A program made the translations under genes and the position numbers. 64,000 nucleotides of DNA from Toxotes chatareus (Eukaryota; Chordata; Actinopteri; Toxotidae): assembly GCA_016801885.1 (NCBI GenBank), contig CM028889.1:16386501-16450500 (forward strand), read 5' to 3'. The notes beneath the pieces are model-generated. The model worked only from the letters and a program-made list of their open reading frames with translations, ran no database searches and had not been told where the DNA came from. Numbering within the stretch: the first letter of the stretch is position 1; the number at the start of each line of letters is the position of its first letter. Shown here one piece after another: positions 21,796-34,794 of this stretch.

Positions 21796-24700
21796 GCTTA
21801 AAAAACAGTTACTTAAAATAGATTGTATTTGTTCATAATCCTAGCTTAGATGAAGATCTGGCCATATTTTGAAACAAATTTTGTAAACCCTTGAAACAGA
21901 AATGCAGGTTGTAAACACTGTAAATAGCAACCAAATTTACAAAACAAGCCTGTCAATAAAAACCATGAAAAGACAAAAGCCAGCAATGAATTGATCCTCC
22001 TATTATTGCTATTTTATTTGTAGCGAAAACGTGACATAGCTTATTCCCCTGTACAATAGACTTCTGCTAATCCAAAAAAAAAAAAAAAAAAAATGTTGCT
22101 TCACTCCTGTTTGGTTGACGCTTGCTAAAAGAGACATGTACTATTTCCTACCTGAAGTTGCAATTTGTTTCCCTGTGTTCTTTTTTATTATTATTTATTT
22201 TGATATTTGATGAAAATCTTAGTCCCATCTAGTACTCAATTCCAAAATATAAATCCTAAAAGTTAGACAAAAGGCTTGTGTCAGTGGAAAAAGGTGACCC
22301 TAAGTGCATCCTTCAGTGGCTGCACATTGATGAGTAGAAGGAAGCAAAATTGTCCTTCAAAGGCCGTTATTATTTGAGTAAGCTATTGCAATGCACGGTG
22401 CACAGTGAGTCTGGAGCATGGGTTGCATTTGCTGCACACTCCACTGCAAAATGAGACTAGTAAAGCCCTAATGTAACCAGCAAAAGCTGGATAAAAATCT
22501 ATACAAACTCAATTATGAATCAATTTGAGTTTGTGTCAGACAGTCTGGTGCCAACAGAGTGGATTTTTTATTAACTTATGGTCTGGGAAGAATGAAACAC
22601 TTTTCATTTGTGTACTTCAGTATGTTGCTTCATGATTCAGAGGAAGGGTGTTCACACTTTGTCTTGGAGGGACTTATCTGTCTTATAGTGGACGGGTTGA
22701 GCGGCACAGCATTTTGTGTCCTGATTCTGAAATCAAAATGCTTTGTTTTCAGTTGTTTTTTTATCTTCAGTTACTTCACATCATTGAGATGGAAGAAGAT
22801 AGAGAGCCACTTTTGCAAAGCAGAAGGCAGCTCAACAGTTGATTGAGTAATTAAAATTAAATCCCTCCCATATTGATTCATATTATCACGTTGCTGTAGT
22901 ACATTTGAGTTTAGGTGGATTTTTACCCTGCACCCCACTGTCCTGCTCTTGCGTATCAAACTAGGTCAGGGGCTTGAATATTCATGATCCTCTATGACAA
23001 CTCCCCGCTATTTCATGTCAAGACCTATGTTAATTCTGAGATTTGCACATTTGAGCGTACTTGAAACTCTTTAACTTCACTACCTCAAATATTGAGCACT
23101 CTGAGAGCCAGTTTGACGACTGTAGCTCAGCTGAAAAGAAAACATTGTGCTGCGGAAGACTAATTTGATTCACCTAACATCCGGTGTTTGGTGTAGGTTT
23201 AGCAACTTATTTCTTTGCTTTACTGGGCATATGGCTGCCATTTTGGAGGGTCACTCAGGCTACAGCTGTGATAGCTTGAGATGTTATTGATTTGAACAAG
23301 ATAGCCAGGTGGCCAATGGGGTTTCCAGGAGGATGCTGTTGTTTTGCACATAGATAGATTGTGCTCCAATTCTCATGTGTCACTGCAGAAATGACAGTTG
23401 AGACCTGAATATTCTGAAATGTAATGACCCACAGCTCATCAACATTACAATCCGTCTGTCAGTCATTGTCCATCACACCGTTATCATCGGCCAGTTGCCG
23501 TCTCTATTGTGTTGTAGTGTGTGTGTGTGTGCACGCGCTGGGACAACGCAGCCACTCATGCACACAAACACACACAGGTCCCATTGGTTCCATTAAAAGT
23601 TGCCCTACAGTAGTTTGTCCTTTTTTGTCCCTAACTCATACACCTGCCACTTGCCAGGAATACCTGCTCTGTCCCTTAAGGTCAATAAAGCACTAAAGAA
23701 TTGCCCAGCAGAAATGACAGCATTTTCCCCTGACATTTATACCCGGTGTGTGATGACCTCTCATTAGTAAGAAAGTGGGTCATATAGGATCTTGTAGTTA
23801 TCAATTCTTGAGTGAGAAACGGAAGCTGTGTATACTTCATCTTGGGAAATAAAACAACCCTCTTGGTAGTCATTTACTTCTTTGCTGCCAAGAGCAGCAT
23901 CATTAATTGGAAATGGTGTGGAATGCTTGGCATGGTCCTTTTCTAACAAGTTGACTGAGAACTGAAGCTTTCACAGCCAAACTGTGGGTGCGTTCAGCAC
24001 AAAAACAGCGGGGAGGAAAGCAAATGTGATGGGAACGTGCCATGGTAGATGAAAAAAGGAAACGTTTTTATAGGGGGGGTAGTTAAGAGAACCACAATCT
24101 TACTTACAGTATAGCTAGCTGTCTTGAAATATACTGTCCTGTTGTTTTCTCTGCATCTCTCCTTTGCCTTTTTCTCTACCTTTGCTGTATTTGTGCTCCT
24201 ATCTTTTCTTTTTCTCCAGTCATTCAGAATTACCACCGCCCTGTTGATGTATCTTGAAGATGATTATCCACTGAGATTGGGCTTCTGTAGCTGAACACGC
24301 CCAGGGGAGCCTCATCACCCCCGCTGTAATAGACAAGAACAAAAGGAGTGGAGAGGGAAGGAGAGGAGAGAGGCAAGAATTCCACTGAGCTACAACAAAG
24401 AACACAGTCAAATCTTCACAACCCCCCACCAACCCCATCACACCGTCTACGGCAGCCGTTCAACCTGCTTTTCATGAAGATAGCTCGATCCTCATCTCAC
24501 CCTGGGAGAGAGATATACCAAGGCATATTGATCATAGTCTGCTTACAGCTGTCATTAATTCAGACAACTCTGAGCTTAATGAGAAGTTTTATTTCTGCTC
24601 TCAGTTCCTTTGTTACTGAGTTGCATTAGATGTGCCCCCCCCCCCCCACTCCTACTTAGTGTGACATAGATGCTGCCCTTCCCCACCTCCCCTTGCCAAA

Positions 24701-24889
24701 TCCAACATTTAAAGATTTATCTCTTAAATGAGAACCTGTGGTAAACAGGCTAATCTGTTTGGCAGCACTCACGGTCATGGCTGAATAAAACATTTGACAA
24801 CGCTAAGCTCCTGAATCTTCCTATCTCTCTCTGGCAAAAGGCCTCTCTCTGCCTCCCTTCAGGGCTCCTTCATTGTTAATCCTACCGAT

Positions 24890-25250
24890 CGCATTCTTCT
24901 AGCTTTTTGCCATGCTGCAGGGGTGTGGCCGGACTTTTGTCTCGTCTGACAGAGAGTTCATTATGTGATTGGCGAGGAGCTAATGCAATAACGCTCATCA
25001 TGTGCCGCTACCGGGGCCAAGTCCAGCCATTCATGCAGCACTCTTCTTCCTCTCCTCTCTCCCTCTGTCTTGCGGAGGCAGCCTGCCACCTCTCCTGTGG
25101 TGACAGGTTCCCTCTGAGGTATTTAACCACTTGTCTTGCAAAACCTCTTTTAATTGAAATTACCCATTGGCTGATAAGCTTCTGGAGCCTTATCAGGGAG
25201 GAGATATATGTAGTGGTTAGGGTCTTTCATGCTGGAAGGTTTTGCTGTAG
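24890..25250. promoter_or_regulatory. Candidate conserved non-coding element
   Basis: A comparatively GC-balanced and complex stretch containing GGCGAGGAGCTAATGCAATAA, TTTAATTGAAATTACCC and GGCTGATAAGCTTC. An open frame of 122 codons crosses it but shows no domain, and the codon third positions are not biased. I read it as a candidate enhancer rather than an exon. Confidence 0.27.
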
Positions 25251-26412
25251 CTTGCTCTTCTTACTCAATTTCTAATTGTCTTCCTCTGTGTTCAGTTCTC
25301 GTCTCAGGTCCGTTTTTTTTTCCCAAACGGATGATCTTTTATTCCTGTTTATTTCCATCTCTTTCTCACATTGTTCCCTTGTTTTTGCTCCCTGTCCACT
25401 TTTTCCAGGTTTGAAAGTTGCCCAGTCAAGCATTGCCTCCTGTCTCTTTGGTGATACAGGTAGCTGTTGTTGCAGCCCCATAGCGTGCAATATACTACAT
25501 GATCCAGTAAGCACTTTCGTTTTTATCTGACATACGCAGACCTGTGAACCGCTGTGACACGCATCCCCTGTTGTGAGTCACCTGATGCTGCTCCAGCCAG
25601 CGTCACTGGTCTTGTGTGTTTTCAGATCAAATAGTTTTGCAACAGTCTCATCAGTCAGTGCACAAACTTCTAATTTGGCTTTCAGCTGTTTCAGGCACAT
25701 TACATACTAATGAAGAAGTACCATAATTAGGTCAGTAACAATCTGTCACTTAAATTCTGTCACAGTCAAAACTTGACAACCTCACTCCCACACACACACA
25801 CATGCATGTTGTTTGACAGCCGAATCAGCAGCAGCAGCGGTAAAATTAGTCTTTTTTTTTTTAAAGTGACAGGGGAAATTTAGTGATGACATCATTTTGT
25901 ATTAAACAATTCATCCCGTTTTTCTCAGTCAGCTTCTGCCTGGCTGAAACCATCTCTATAAAATCATCTTTCTGGATTGGGTACCCTGGAGCATGCAGAC
26001 TTCTTTTGTGTAACACTGAAAGAGGAATGATGTTATCAAGTCAAATACTTCTACAGTGCATTGGTTTGCCAATAGAAATGCACATTAGCGTGGTTCAATA
26101 TCCCCTTTTTTTTCCAGTTGCAGCACAGCACACTGCACTTTTGAATGGGATCCAACTCAGTAGGCTAAATTCAATATGGAAATGCAATCAGCATAAAGCA
26201 AGGTAAACAGCCTCAAAACGTATCCTTACTTTTCCAAAGATGACGTGAATACATGCACAGTAGGACGTGCTTATGAGTACACACAGTTCAAAAGATTGCT
26301 TGTATGTTAAACAAAACACACCACACACCTGGAAAGATAAAGTCAGGGATTTTTTTTTGTTGTTTGATATTCAAATACTTACCTGTGAGTCAGTAAATAA
26401 ACTTCAGCCTCT

Positions 26413-26468
26413 GCCCTGTTGAATATAATTTGAAGGCTATGCCCTGCCGAATATAATTTGATGAGCGC
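26413..26468. repeat. Two-copy 28-base tandem repeat
   Basis: GCCCTGTTGAATATAATTTGA at 26413 recurs as GCCCTGCCGAATATAATTTGA at 26441, exactly 28 bases later. The copies differ by a few substitutions, mainly at their ends. A small local duplication with no coding effect. Confidence 0.8.
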
Positions 26469-27530
26469 TTACTATGCCGAAACCCACATCCCTCTTCAGG
26501 CCATGGCACAAATGAGTAATTCAGTGGTCATTTATAATGAAGAGGCTGTTTTTATCACAACTCTTGGTATGAACAAATCAATGTGACACGATGTGTTATA
26601 TCTGAATTATTCATCAGTGGTTATTAGGCTCTTTCATTTACATGTACTAATTGGAACGACTGCTGCACACGCGCCTGTATGATAATAGTTATGCTTAAGC
26701 TGTCAAGTGCATATAATGGACAATAGATCTCCCATACTTTGTGTTTTATATGTATGTGCTTGACTATTTGATTGCTGAAATTATGTGTCAAAGTGGGGTA
26801 TGTTTGATTAGCAAGCAGCACATGATTAATATGGTCCACAAATGAGGGATTTTTTTTTCTTTCATTTTTTTTTTCCCAAATTGGTCCAATGTTAAATATA
26901 GATTTAATTCAGCTTGTGGTCAGTCAGCCTCATGTTAATGTTTTGATGATGTTTGTAATGAATCATTTTACATTCCAATTGTAAGTATTGTAAATTGTGT
27001 TAAACCCGTCAAAACCAATATGAGGTATGAACTGCACAAAACAACCCCCAGTTTTTCACACAACATAACACAACCATGTCTGCTAGAAATTATTTTTGAA
27101 AGACATGTATCACATCCAGGATTACATTTCGTATCAACATCATGAGAAACTGTCTTTTGTTTGTTTGGGGTTTTTTTTTGTTTTGTTTTTTTGCAGTATT
27201 TGCAACCTTAATCAAAGTTTTTTTGACACCTAAACCTAACCACGCACAAGACTCAGGAAGTGAATCATGATCTACGATGTAAAGTTGCTGTACTTTGTTC
27301 CCACTATTCACTCCCATCTGTGCTTCAGCACAGTACATAAATGTAGTTTCCTTGTCTAACCTTTTCAGAGAATAAATCCAAACATCGATTACATTTCTTC
27401 TCAAAATATAATTGGCAAAACAAATTAGTAGTATGTAATGTAAATTAGTATATAAATGGGTGATAGAGTTGCACAGCGATGCGCGACAGGGCCTCCATTA
27501 TGTGGAAACCAATATAGCACTGAAAAGATA

Positions 27531-28032
27531 CAGTGGTGGAAAGTTCTTGACTTGAGTATTTAAATTTGAGTACTTTATATTCTGCTCTGCTACATTTTTT
27601 TTTTAAATTTTCAGTTTTAGTCCTCTACATTATTTGATAGCTACCACTACTACTTACTTCACAGTTTAAGATTTCACATTTTAAAAAAATTGATTAGGTA
27701 ATAAAATATAAGCTTTGGTAAGCCTATATTGTTTGAGATGAAACCAGTGGTTCCCAGCCCTTTGGACATATGAAGCTGACCCCTTTGTCACATTTCAGAC
27801 TTTCAAGACAAAATTATCCAAAAAATTAGAGAAAGATCCAAAAAATGTGGACGTTTCCACATTTGTGTAGCAGAAGTTTTTTTTCTTTCTTTCCTACCAT
27901 GTTAATGATCTGACACTACTTACTTTTAGTATGTTTGAGTACATTTTGCAGATTACATTAGTAAGAGTTTGAATGCAGGACTTTTACTTGTGCTGGAGTA
28001 TTTTTAAGGATCAAATACTTTATCCACCAATG
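27531..28032. mobile_element. Non-autonomous DNA transposon (MITE), copy 1
   Basis: The left end CAGTGGTGGAAAGT is mirrored by the right end ACTTTATCCACCAATG. Internal landmarks are those of a widespread teleost MITE: GAATGCAGGACTTTTACTTG near the right end and the CCAGTGGTTCCCAGCCCTTT segment at about 27746. It has no coding capacity. It shares its internal order with the copy at 34795-35354. Target duplication is not clear. Confidence 0.78.
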
Positions 28033-29214
28033 AACATATCACACCAGATTTATATAGTATCTTGGACATTCGTATTAGAAAGGTATTCAAGCATGTTCAA
28101 GGAAACTAACTCAAGAGTTCAGGCATTAAAAAGGCTTCTAATGAAAGAGGAAAGGGAGGGAGGACTGGGCTGCAGATGGAGGAGAGTGTGGAAAAGTGTC
28201 AGTGCTCCGGACGGGCGTGACCTGAGAAACACCATGTGGAGGCAGAAGGGCCTGCCGGAGCCACCTGAGCCTTGACTCTGTCTGAAACAGGAGTGCTTTG
28301 TTGACAAGCCGTCACTCTGAGACTCCGACAGGGCTTTCAGCAGACCGCCGTCCTCCCCGGCCCTTCTCCACACACCAGCCCCCTGACGCACACGCTCGAA
28401 CCCTACACCACAGCGTATGTCAGCACTGTCATTAGGGTAATTGCTGATTACATACACAATTGTCTTGCCCAACTCTGTCATACGTTCATCAATCCGCATC
28501 GAGGTTTTCTTACATTTGCAATGATTGGTCTGAATGAAGATTGTTCAGGATGTTGACTTCTTATTTTTCTGACAACCTGTGTCCCCTGGTGAAAGTGGAG
28601 GAATTTTTCTTTTTTATGGTCAGAATGTTTTACTTTGAGCAGTTTCAGTGTAATATTTATACCCTTCCCTCTCTTACAGACTGAAGGCTTGTGTGAGATA
28701 TGACTGGCCAGACGTCACAGGCACAAGATGAAAACTCATGGCAAATGCTTTCATTTTGAGGCCTGCTGATGGATAAGTGGACAATGTGTCACAGACAGGT
28801 AGCTGTGAAAAATTGCCCTTGTTATGCCTGTAGACAGTCAAGGTATCTGTTCAAAGAACAAAAAGTCCCTGCAGTCTTTTTTGACAGTTTGTCCTCTTTA
28901 GTGGAAGTCACAATAGTATATATTAAGTTTGTTGTTTGTTTTTTGAAATGTGGTCTATCATAGTCTACAGTCTCTGCAATACTGTTCAATCATAAATCAC
29001 TGTGGTTTTTACATCCCTAATATCTTATAACCAAATCACAATTTGAATAAAATCTTATATCTAAGTTTTTGAAATAAATCCTGTTTTTGAGACTGCACAT
29101 GTGACCATTCTGTTCCAGGGGCGTCTCTTTCACCACTTGGCCAACAGGTTCGCCTGCGGAATTAAAGCAGCACCTGTTTACACTTTTTGTCCAAAACATC
29201 GGTTTGATCAGCTA

Positions 29215-29420
29215 ATTTTAAGCCTGGCGCAGTCACGCTGATGAATATTTCAATTTGTATTTGGGGACTAAAATCAGCTCTCCTTGTTAAAAATGCATGA
29301 TTTCATAACAGCTCCACGATAACAATATTAACCCATTCAAACAAAGGCTCATCTTTGCAATTACACCAATCAGGAGCGATATCATAGGGAGGGCATGCTG
29401 ATCTGGCCTTCTCTATTCAT
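29215..29420. promoter_or_regulatory. Candidate conserved non-coding element
   Basis: One of the densest enhancer-like blocks of the window. It contains GCTGATGAATATTTCAATTTG, AACAATATTAACCCATTC, the SOX or TCF-like word AACAAAGG, and TGCAATTACACCAATCAGG with a CCAAT core. It has no repeats and no open frame. Clustering of different factor-type words over 200 bases supports regulation as a hypothesis, nothing more. Confidence 0.3.
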
Positions 29421-29986
29421 TTCTTATAATGCTGATTTCAGGTGATCACACTGAGTTGCCTTCAAATGTGTTATTTAGGGCTGTTTGTGAACATCACTTG
29501 AGTAGAAAATTGCTCCTGCCTCATACCTTTGTGCTTGCCTTTGTGTTGAGGGCACAATCTGTTGGAGGTGGTAAGGGTAGAGGGATAGAGATGGCGCTTG
29601 AGGTGAGCAGTCCCCCATCAGTACCAGGTGATGAGTTTATTCGTCCTCACTCCCCAGAGGCCCCGAGGCCATGACCTCCCATCCATCCCCTTACGCTCTC
29701 ATTCATTTCACTTTCATAAGCACAAGTAATGACTTTGCTCCAATGAAAGGCAGAGACAGGAGACTGAAACACTTGTTGGGGAGAAGTGGAATCTTCTTCC
29801 TGCGGTGGCAATCTGTTGTGCTCTTAGAAAATGCTGCAAGGGGATATATGGCTATTACTGAGGTCACGTCATACAGGAACAACAATCATTTTCACCTTCT
29901 CATGTATGCACACCGCTTTATGCAGCTGGCACTCAAGCAGATTGACACATGCCTAAACCTTCACATGCATGCATATAGACTGGTAG

Positions 29987-30003
29987 CACACACACACACA
30001 CAC
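29987..30003. repeat. (CA)n microsatellite
   Basis: About eight CA units, followed by a related CTCATACACACA segment. Simple sequence only. Confidence 0.85.
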
Positions 30004-30169
30004 GCTCATACACACAGTGGCTGATGGACCGATGGCTCTGTGCATTGTAATATGCTTGGGAGCCTGTACAGGGATTAGCAGCTCATTTCGGTGGCTGCAC
30101 AGTTGGCCTTCACAGTCTCCCAGAGGAGGGAGACAGCTGTGCGGGGGTGCTGTTTAGACAGTGGGTTGC

Positions 30170-30191
30170 AGTGTGTGTGTGTGTGTGTGTT
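30170..30191. repeat. (GT)n microsatellite
   Basis: About ten GT units. Together with the CA run 170 bases to the left it could form an inverted pair in single-stranded DNA, but the distance makes that speculative. Confidence 0.9.
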
Positions 30192-32568
30192 TGCATGTGG
30201 AGGAGGAGGGGAGGCACAGCGTATGCTTATCTGACACCAAGGGGCAAATTTGAGATGGTCCAATACCAGCTTAACCAATACACACCATTGCACTTAACTG
30301 AAACAGGACCAAGCAGCTGACTCCCACCTCTCAGGAGATGTCTTATCATATTGCTCCTCACTTTAAACAAACTACAAGTTTGTGAGGATTTAGAAAGGCT
30401 TCAGCACAGGCATGTGACGAAGCATGAACGCATGTGTTAGAGAGGATTTGTGATGATTAAAAAAAAGACCCTCAGAGATCCAACTTAATTTTAAAGTAGG
30501 TTCCAGCTAATTTGAAAAGATAAACACAAACATTGGTTTCTTTTTTCAACAAAGTACTCAAGGCGCACCAGGCCCAGACTTTGTTGTGATAATTACATGT
30601 GAAACCACTAACTTTAATTACATTTTGCCCAGAACAAACTGCTCTGGTGACTTCTGCTCTGGTGATAGGATCCAGGTGGACCTTATTATGAAAATGCGAG
30701 AAAGGTCTTGAGTGACGAGAGGTCATGTGAAGATGTGCAGTAGTGATCTCACACAGACCTCATCTGGAAAGAAACAGGAGGTATCTGCAGCAGACACCTA
30801 AACGCAAATAAATATTTAAGTGGAAGGTAGCTCCTTTGTCATCTGGAGACTAGGGTTCTTGACTCATGGCTTCTGAAGTGACAGGGTGTGAATTCTTAGA
30901 TTTGATGACCTGCACTTGAGCCCCTTTGACTCTTCCTACGCTCGTTCTCTCTGTTTATGTAACCTTTTTTTTTTTGTTGTAATATTTGCATTCCAGGCTT
31001 TTTTTTTTAAGCCGTGCACTGGAGAAATACTGCTGCAAAATATTTTACTGATGAGGATTAAAGACAGGTTTACACTGTAACATGCCAGCATGTTTTTAGC
31101 ATTTAGGGGTGAGGTTGTCATTGTTGCCAGCCGCATAAACGCTGGATCGGAGCAACTTTGTTGTTACAGGTTAAAATTTCATGCCTGCTGGTGGGCCGGC
31201 TTCCGGAATTCTAAAACGTCAACTGTCAGCTCCAAAGCAAACACCGCTGGCTCCAGGACGGAAAGCGAAAAGGAAACAGAGCACAAATCCAGAATTCAGC
31301 GCTCCAAGAAAACCTCTTGCAGAATAATACACTATGACATGAGTCAGGGACTCACTCCTCTGGCTATTTCCCAGGCGCTCTGAGAGTTTTACAAAAGTGA
31401 ACAAAAAAGAGAAAGAGATCCTCACCAACTGATGCCACCGTTTGTAATTTTGCAGACAAAGGAACCTTTTATTGTGTTGTGTCCACTCTATTATGTCGGG
31501 CACCATGAACTGTTGTGGCATTTACATGAGAAATGGGACTGGTGGCGAGCCCGGGCTCCATCTCACAGTTAGCTGTCTCTCTAATCCAATCTAGTGCAAT
31601 GGTGCTGGCATTGCAGTACCAAGGCTGCAGCAGCAGGGGACTGCTTTGTGAGGAGAGGAAGGGTGTTATAATTTTGAGACCCCCGATCCATGGAGAGGTC
31701 ACTGGCTTTGCTTTTCTGGCTTCCTCTTACTGTGTCGACATGAGGTGTGGGGATTGAGTGGGATTGTGAATTCAAAAGCGAGGTTAGCTTTGAATCACTA
31801 GAGATCTCCAGATGGGAAATAGAGACTAATAGATAAAAATACGGTGCAATAAATGTTTTCTCCATTGTTAGTCATGATAAGATCTTCTACTTTGTGCCAC
31901 AAAAAAGAAATTGTCATCGAATGTACAATACTGAGTTCATCTAATGGACAAGTGGATGCCTATTCAAATAAGGCCTTCCTATCCTCAAACTTGTTTCTAG
32001 ACACAGAATGGACACAGAAACCCATAAATATTTACAAAGTCCTCACAGACAAAGTTAAGATACAATTGCTTTCCGTCAGACTTCCATCCATTGTAGTCCT
32101 CCTCCCGCTCTACAGCACATCTTCCCCTGAGGTTTTAATGTTTGGGTGCTGGAGAGGTATGAGAAGAGTCCTAGCCTCATTGTTCTGAGCACAACAGCTG
32201 TGACTTAATGAGTCCATTCCAAAGTGCTCACCCTTTGCCCGTGTCTGAGCTGCTTCCACTGCTGGCTCCTCATTGACCACATGACCATTGTCGCCAAGGT
32301 ATTCACTGGGTCTTAATGGTAAGACACACAAGAATGCAGCGGTGGCTGAGCCTTTGCCACCTCGGAGCGATGGTGGGAAAGCTCCTGAACTCAATTCCAA
32401 CGGCTTATGTTTACCATGACAAACCAGTGACCTATGGGTTCACTCTAGCAATTTGGGGAGAACCTCCCACACACACACACACATTTTCTCCCATTTCTCT
32501 CTCTCTGCAGATCCATTTAATCTGCCGCAAAGTGTTTCTGTCTCTGGATCCTAACAAGGATATTTACC

Positions 32569-32600
32569 AAAAAAAAAAAAAAAAACAAAAAAAAAAAAAA
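32569..32600. repeat. Long A tract
   Basis: About 31 A residues interrupted by one C. I looked for a processed transcript upstream of it and found none; the preceding sequence has no recognisable gene or SINE body. Confidence 0.9.
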
Positions 32601-34794
32601 TTCTAACACAAACTCTGGTTTTGAAACAATTTTTCCTTACCTTCATTTTGAGAACTAATAGCGTCAGAGATGGAAGATTCGACATCCTCCTTCAGCATGG
32701 ACAAAATAACAAGGATGAAATTCTTGGATGTCTTTCTTTCAGCAACGTGATATTGTTACACTCGAAATGCACTAGTTTTCAAAGTGAAACTGGGTGCTGT
32801 GTGATCTTCGTGGCTGCAGTTTGTGTAAAGCTGAAAAGGAGCGAGAAGTGTGATGTAGTACAAACCTGCAGACTGGCAGAGGAAGTTAGGATGTTGCCAT
32901 AGCAATTGAGATGAAATGCACAAGTAGTTGTTTAATTAAATCCAGCCTCTTTTGTTGACTTGACAGTGAGTAGGGTGATGACAATAGGCTGCCATAATAT
33001 TAGAAGTCCATCATTAGACAGTTCTTGCGGAATCATGTGAGTAAATTCATGTTGCTTCCATACTGAGGCGATTTGACTGAAACACGCTTTTTTTTTGTTA
33101 CAAATGAATTATTCACACATATGTGCTGATCTCAAGTTCCAAAACAGAGCCTCATATGACCATAAACCCATCTTACTACATTTATTCTACATTCTCTTCA
33201 GCTGAGTTATACTTATGTTACAAGGCTAACTGTTGAGTGTTTGATAACCGTTTATCCTTGAGGAGGGAAAGAGCGCCTGTCAGCCCACAGCATATGCATA
33301 CAAAGTGGTGTGCTTCTTTATTAAAGACTATACAAACAAGACTGTATTAAGAATAGGGAGCAAAGAGGATGCTGAAGAGCCTGGAGTTACACACCCTTAA
33401 CCCCAGGAATAACACAGCATGGAGCTGTCATTCGAGTCAGGTATCATTATCGCGGCAGGTCTGAGTTCTTAGTGAAGGCTGACAGCTTTATGATTTGATT
33501 CACTTGTGCTGTGAAGCAATTAAAAAGGAGAGTAGCATTGGAAACTCTCGAATATGAAAAAAAAGATACCTGAAATGACTTTATTCATAAATTCTGTACA
33601 AGGTATTACTGCAGTGCCACATGGAATTGAAATGATCTCTGGTTTCATATACATACATGAAAACTGTTTACTGTAAATCCACATGGTGTAGTACAGTTTC
33701 TAATCGTACTGCATACACAGTAAAGATATCTGTCACGACACATTTGTGGATTAATGAAAATTAATCATGTGAACGGTATGTTTTGAATCTCTTCTGTTAC
33801 ACCCACAGCAAACTTAAAAGATATTCATAATTACCTTTTTAAACACAGACATTTTATTACTACACTACTACACCACCATTATTGGAAATCATACTGTGAA
33901 TTGAATTCCAGTCATGTGTCCTCCATGCAGACCCTGAGTTACTCTTGGCAAAAGTCAGTGTTTGACCCTGGACATAAACCACAGGGAGAAAACGGCTTGT
34001 TGCAAACCAGATGGACCAAATTCATGATAACCTTTCCGCCCTGGTGTTGTGTTGAGAAGACACTTCTCCCCGTGTCTTCCACTCATCTCCTGGACATGCC
34101 ATGCAAAGTGAATGACATGATATTAAAGCACTTCCTCATCAAGATTGAAAGGCGTACATTCTTTTTTTGCCTGCAAGCAGTCAATTATTTGACAAGTACA
34201 CATAATGAACAATGCAAGACTAGTCGGAATTTAATCAAAAGGCAGAGACAGGGGCCCAGTGCAGATGGGAAATGATTAACACAGTTAATCAAACATCCCA
34301 GCGTTAGGTTAAACATGGCAAGCCTATCCCATCATCTGAAATATGGATGGGATCCATTGCACATTTCCATTTTTCCATTTCCTTTTGCCTGTGGAACATT
34401 TATTGCATTTATTATGTTGACCCCTATTTATTCTGCTTCTTTCATAAAGGTATTTATGTTAGTCCTGACATCTCTCACTAATTTCCTCTTTTTGGTGAAC
34501 CCTAATGCAGACAGATTTTTAGGTTGCTAACACTGCAGAAATGGTCAAATACAGTCTAATCCGAGTGGTATTTATGTAAAGGTTATTTGGTTTTGCTTCT
34601 CAGAGGGTTGCTATTGAGAAAATTTGTGGAGAAAAAAAAAAACACCCACACAGTTTATAACACAAGCTCTCTTGTGAAAACCCAATGCATCAAGCAGGTC
34701 AAAGCATAATAGGTGAGAAACTGTACAGACACTGAGACATTTATCTTTGATCCCTTGCTTTTCTTTTGCATCAGATTGACAGAAACCCATAAAT

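Larger units (their letters stand above)
20120..21920 (-). mobile_element. Tc1-like DNA transposon, decayed, with a nested insertion
   Basis: The left end reads CAGTGACCAGAAAAAGTACG and the right end finishes ...AACACTG followed by TA. The matching inverted sub-terminal words GATCTTCATCTAAG (20195-20208) and CTTAGATGAAGATC (21845-21858) confirm long inverted repeats. Inside, the minus strand encodes Tc1 transposase in pieces: the N-terminal part at 21795-21571, then a C-terminal part at 21297-21055, then TTTGGCAGCAGTAACC near 20944, the antisense of the C-terminal AAKGG motif. Removing the nested element (20209-20800) leaves about 1.2 kb, a normal size for this family. Many stops and frameshifts show it is long dead. 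Confidence 0.85.
21921..27530. other. Non-coding stretch
   Basis: No gene is supported. It contains an A run (22074-22093), a TG microsatellite near 23516-23531, a C run (24635-24647) and T runs. Reading frames such as 24907-25275 (122 codons) have no recognisable domain. A denser block at about 24890-25250 is listed separately, as is a 28-base repeat at 26413. Confidence 0.6.
28033..34794. other. Non-coding stretch between the two MITE copies
   Basis: No gene is supported. Overlapping frames of 90-126 codons on both strands (for example 28119-28499 and 31853-32188) have no domain or splice context. It contains a GC-richer patch at 28190-28430, AC and TG microsatellites at 29987-30003 and 30170-30191, a CA run at 32468-32483 and a long A run at 32569-32600. 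A dense block at 29215-29420 is listed separately. Confidence 0.6.

Noticed and set aside
24635..24647. C run as a special structural element
   Set aside because: Thirteen C residues are an ordinary homopolymer in this kind of genome and may be length-miscalled.
25409..25459. 51-base segment with an acceptor-like TTTTTCCAG before and ACAG|GTAGC after, open in one frame
   Set aside because: It could be a microexon, but sites of this quality are expected by chance in 64 kb and there is no neighbouring exon or homology.
28119..28499. 126-codon minus-strand frame and a 100-codon plus-strand frame over the same GC-rich patch
   Set aside because: They overlap antisense to each other and neither shows a domain. 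Raised GC content explains the lack of stops. Kept only as a finding about the patch.
29987..30191. CA and GT runs as arms of a large hairpin
   Set aside because: The 170-base loop and the slippage-prone nature of both runs make a functional hairpin unlikely.
32505..32560. Acceptor-like CTCTCTCTCTGCAG followed by a coding-looking ATCCATTTAATCTGCCGC segment
   Set aside because: No donor follows before the A tract, and the frame is short with no recognisable protein.
32569..32600. Long A tract as the tail of a processed pseudogene
   Set aside because: No gene-like body or target duplication is visible upstream, and the run is interrupted by C, as in simple repeats.
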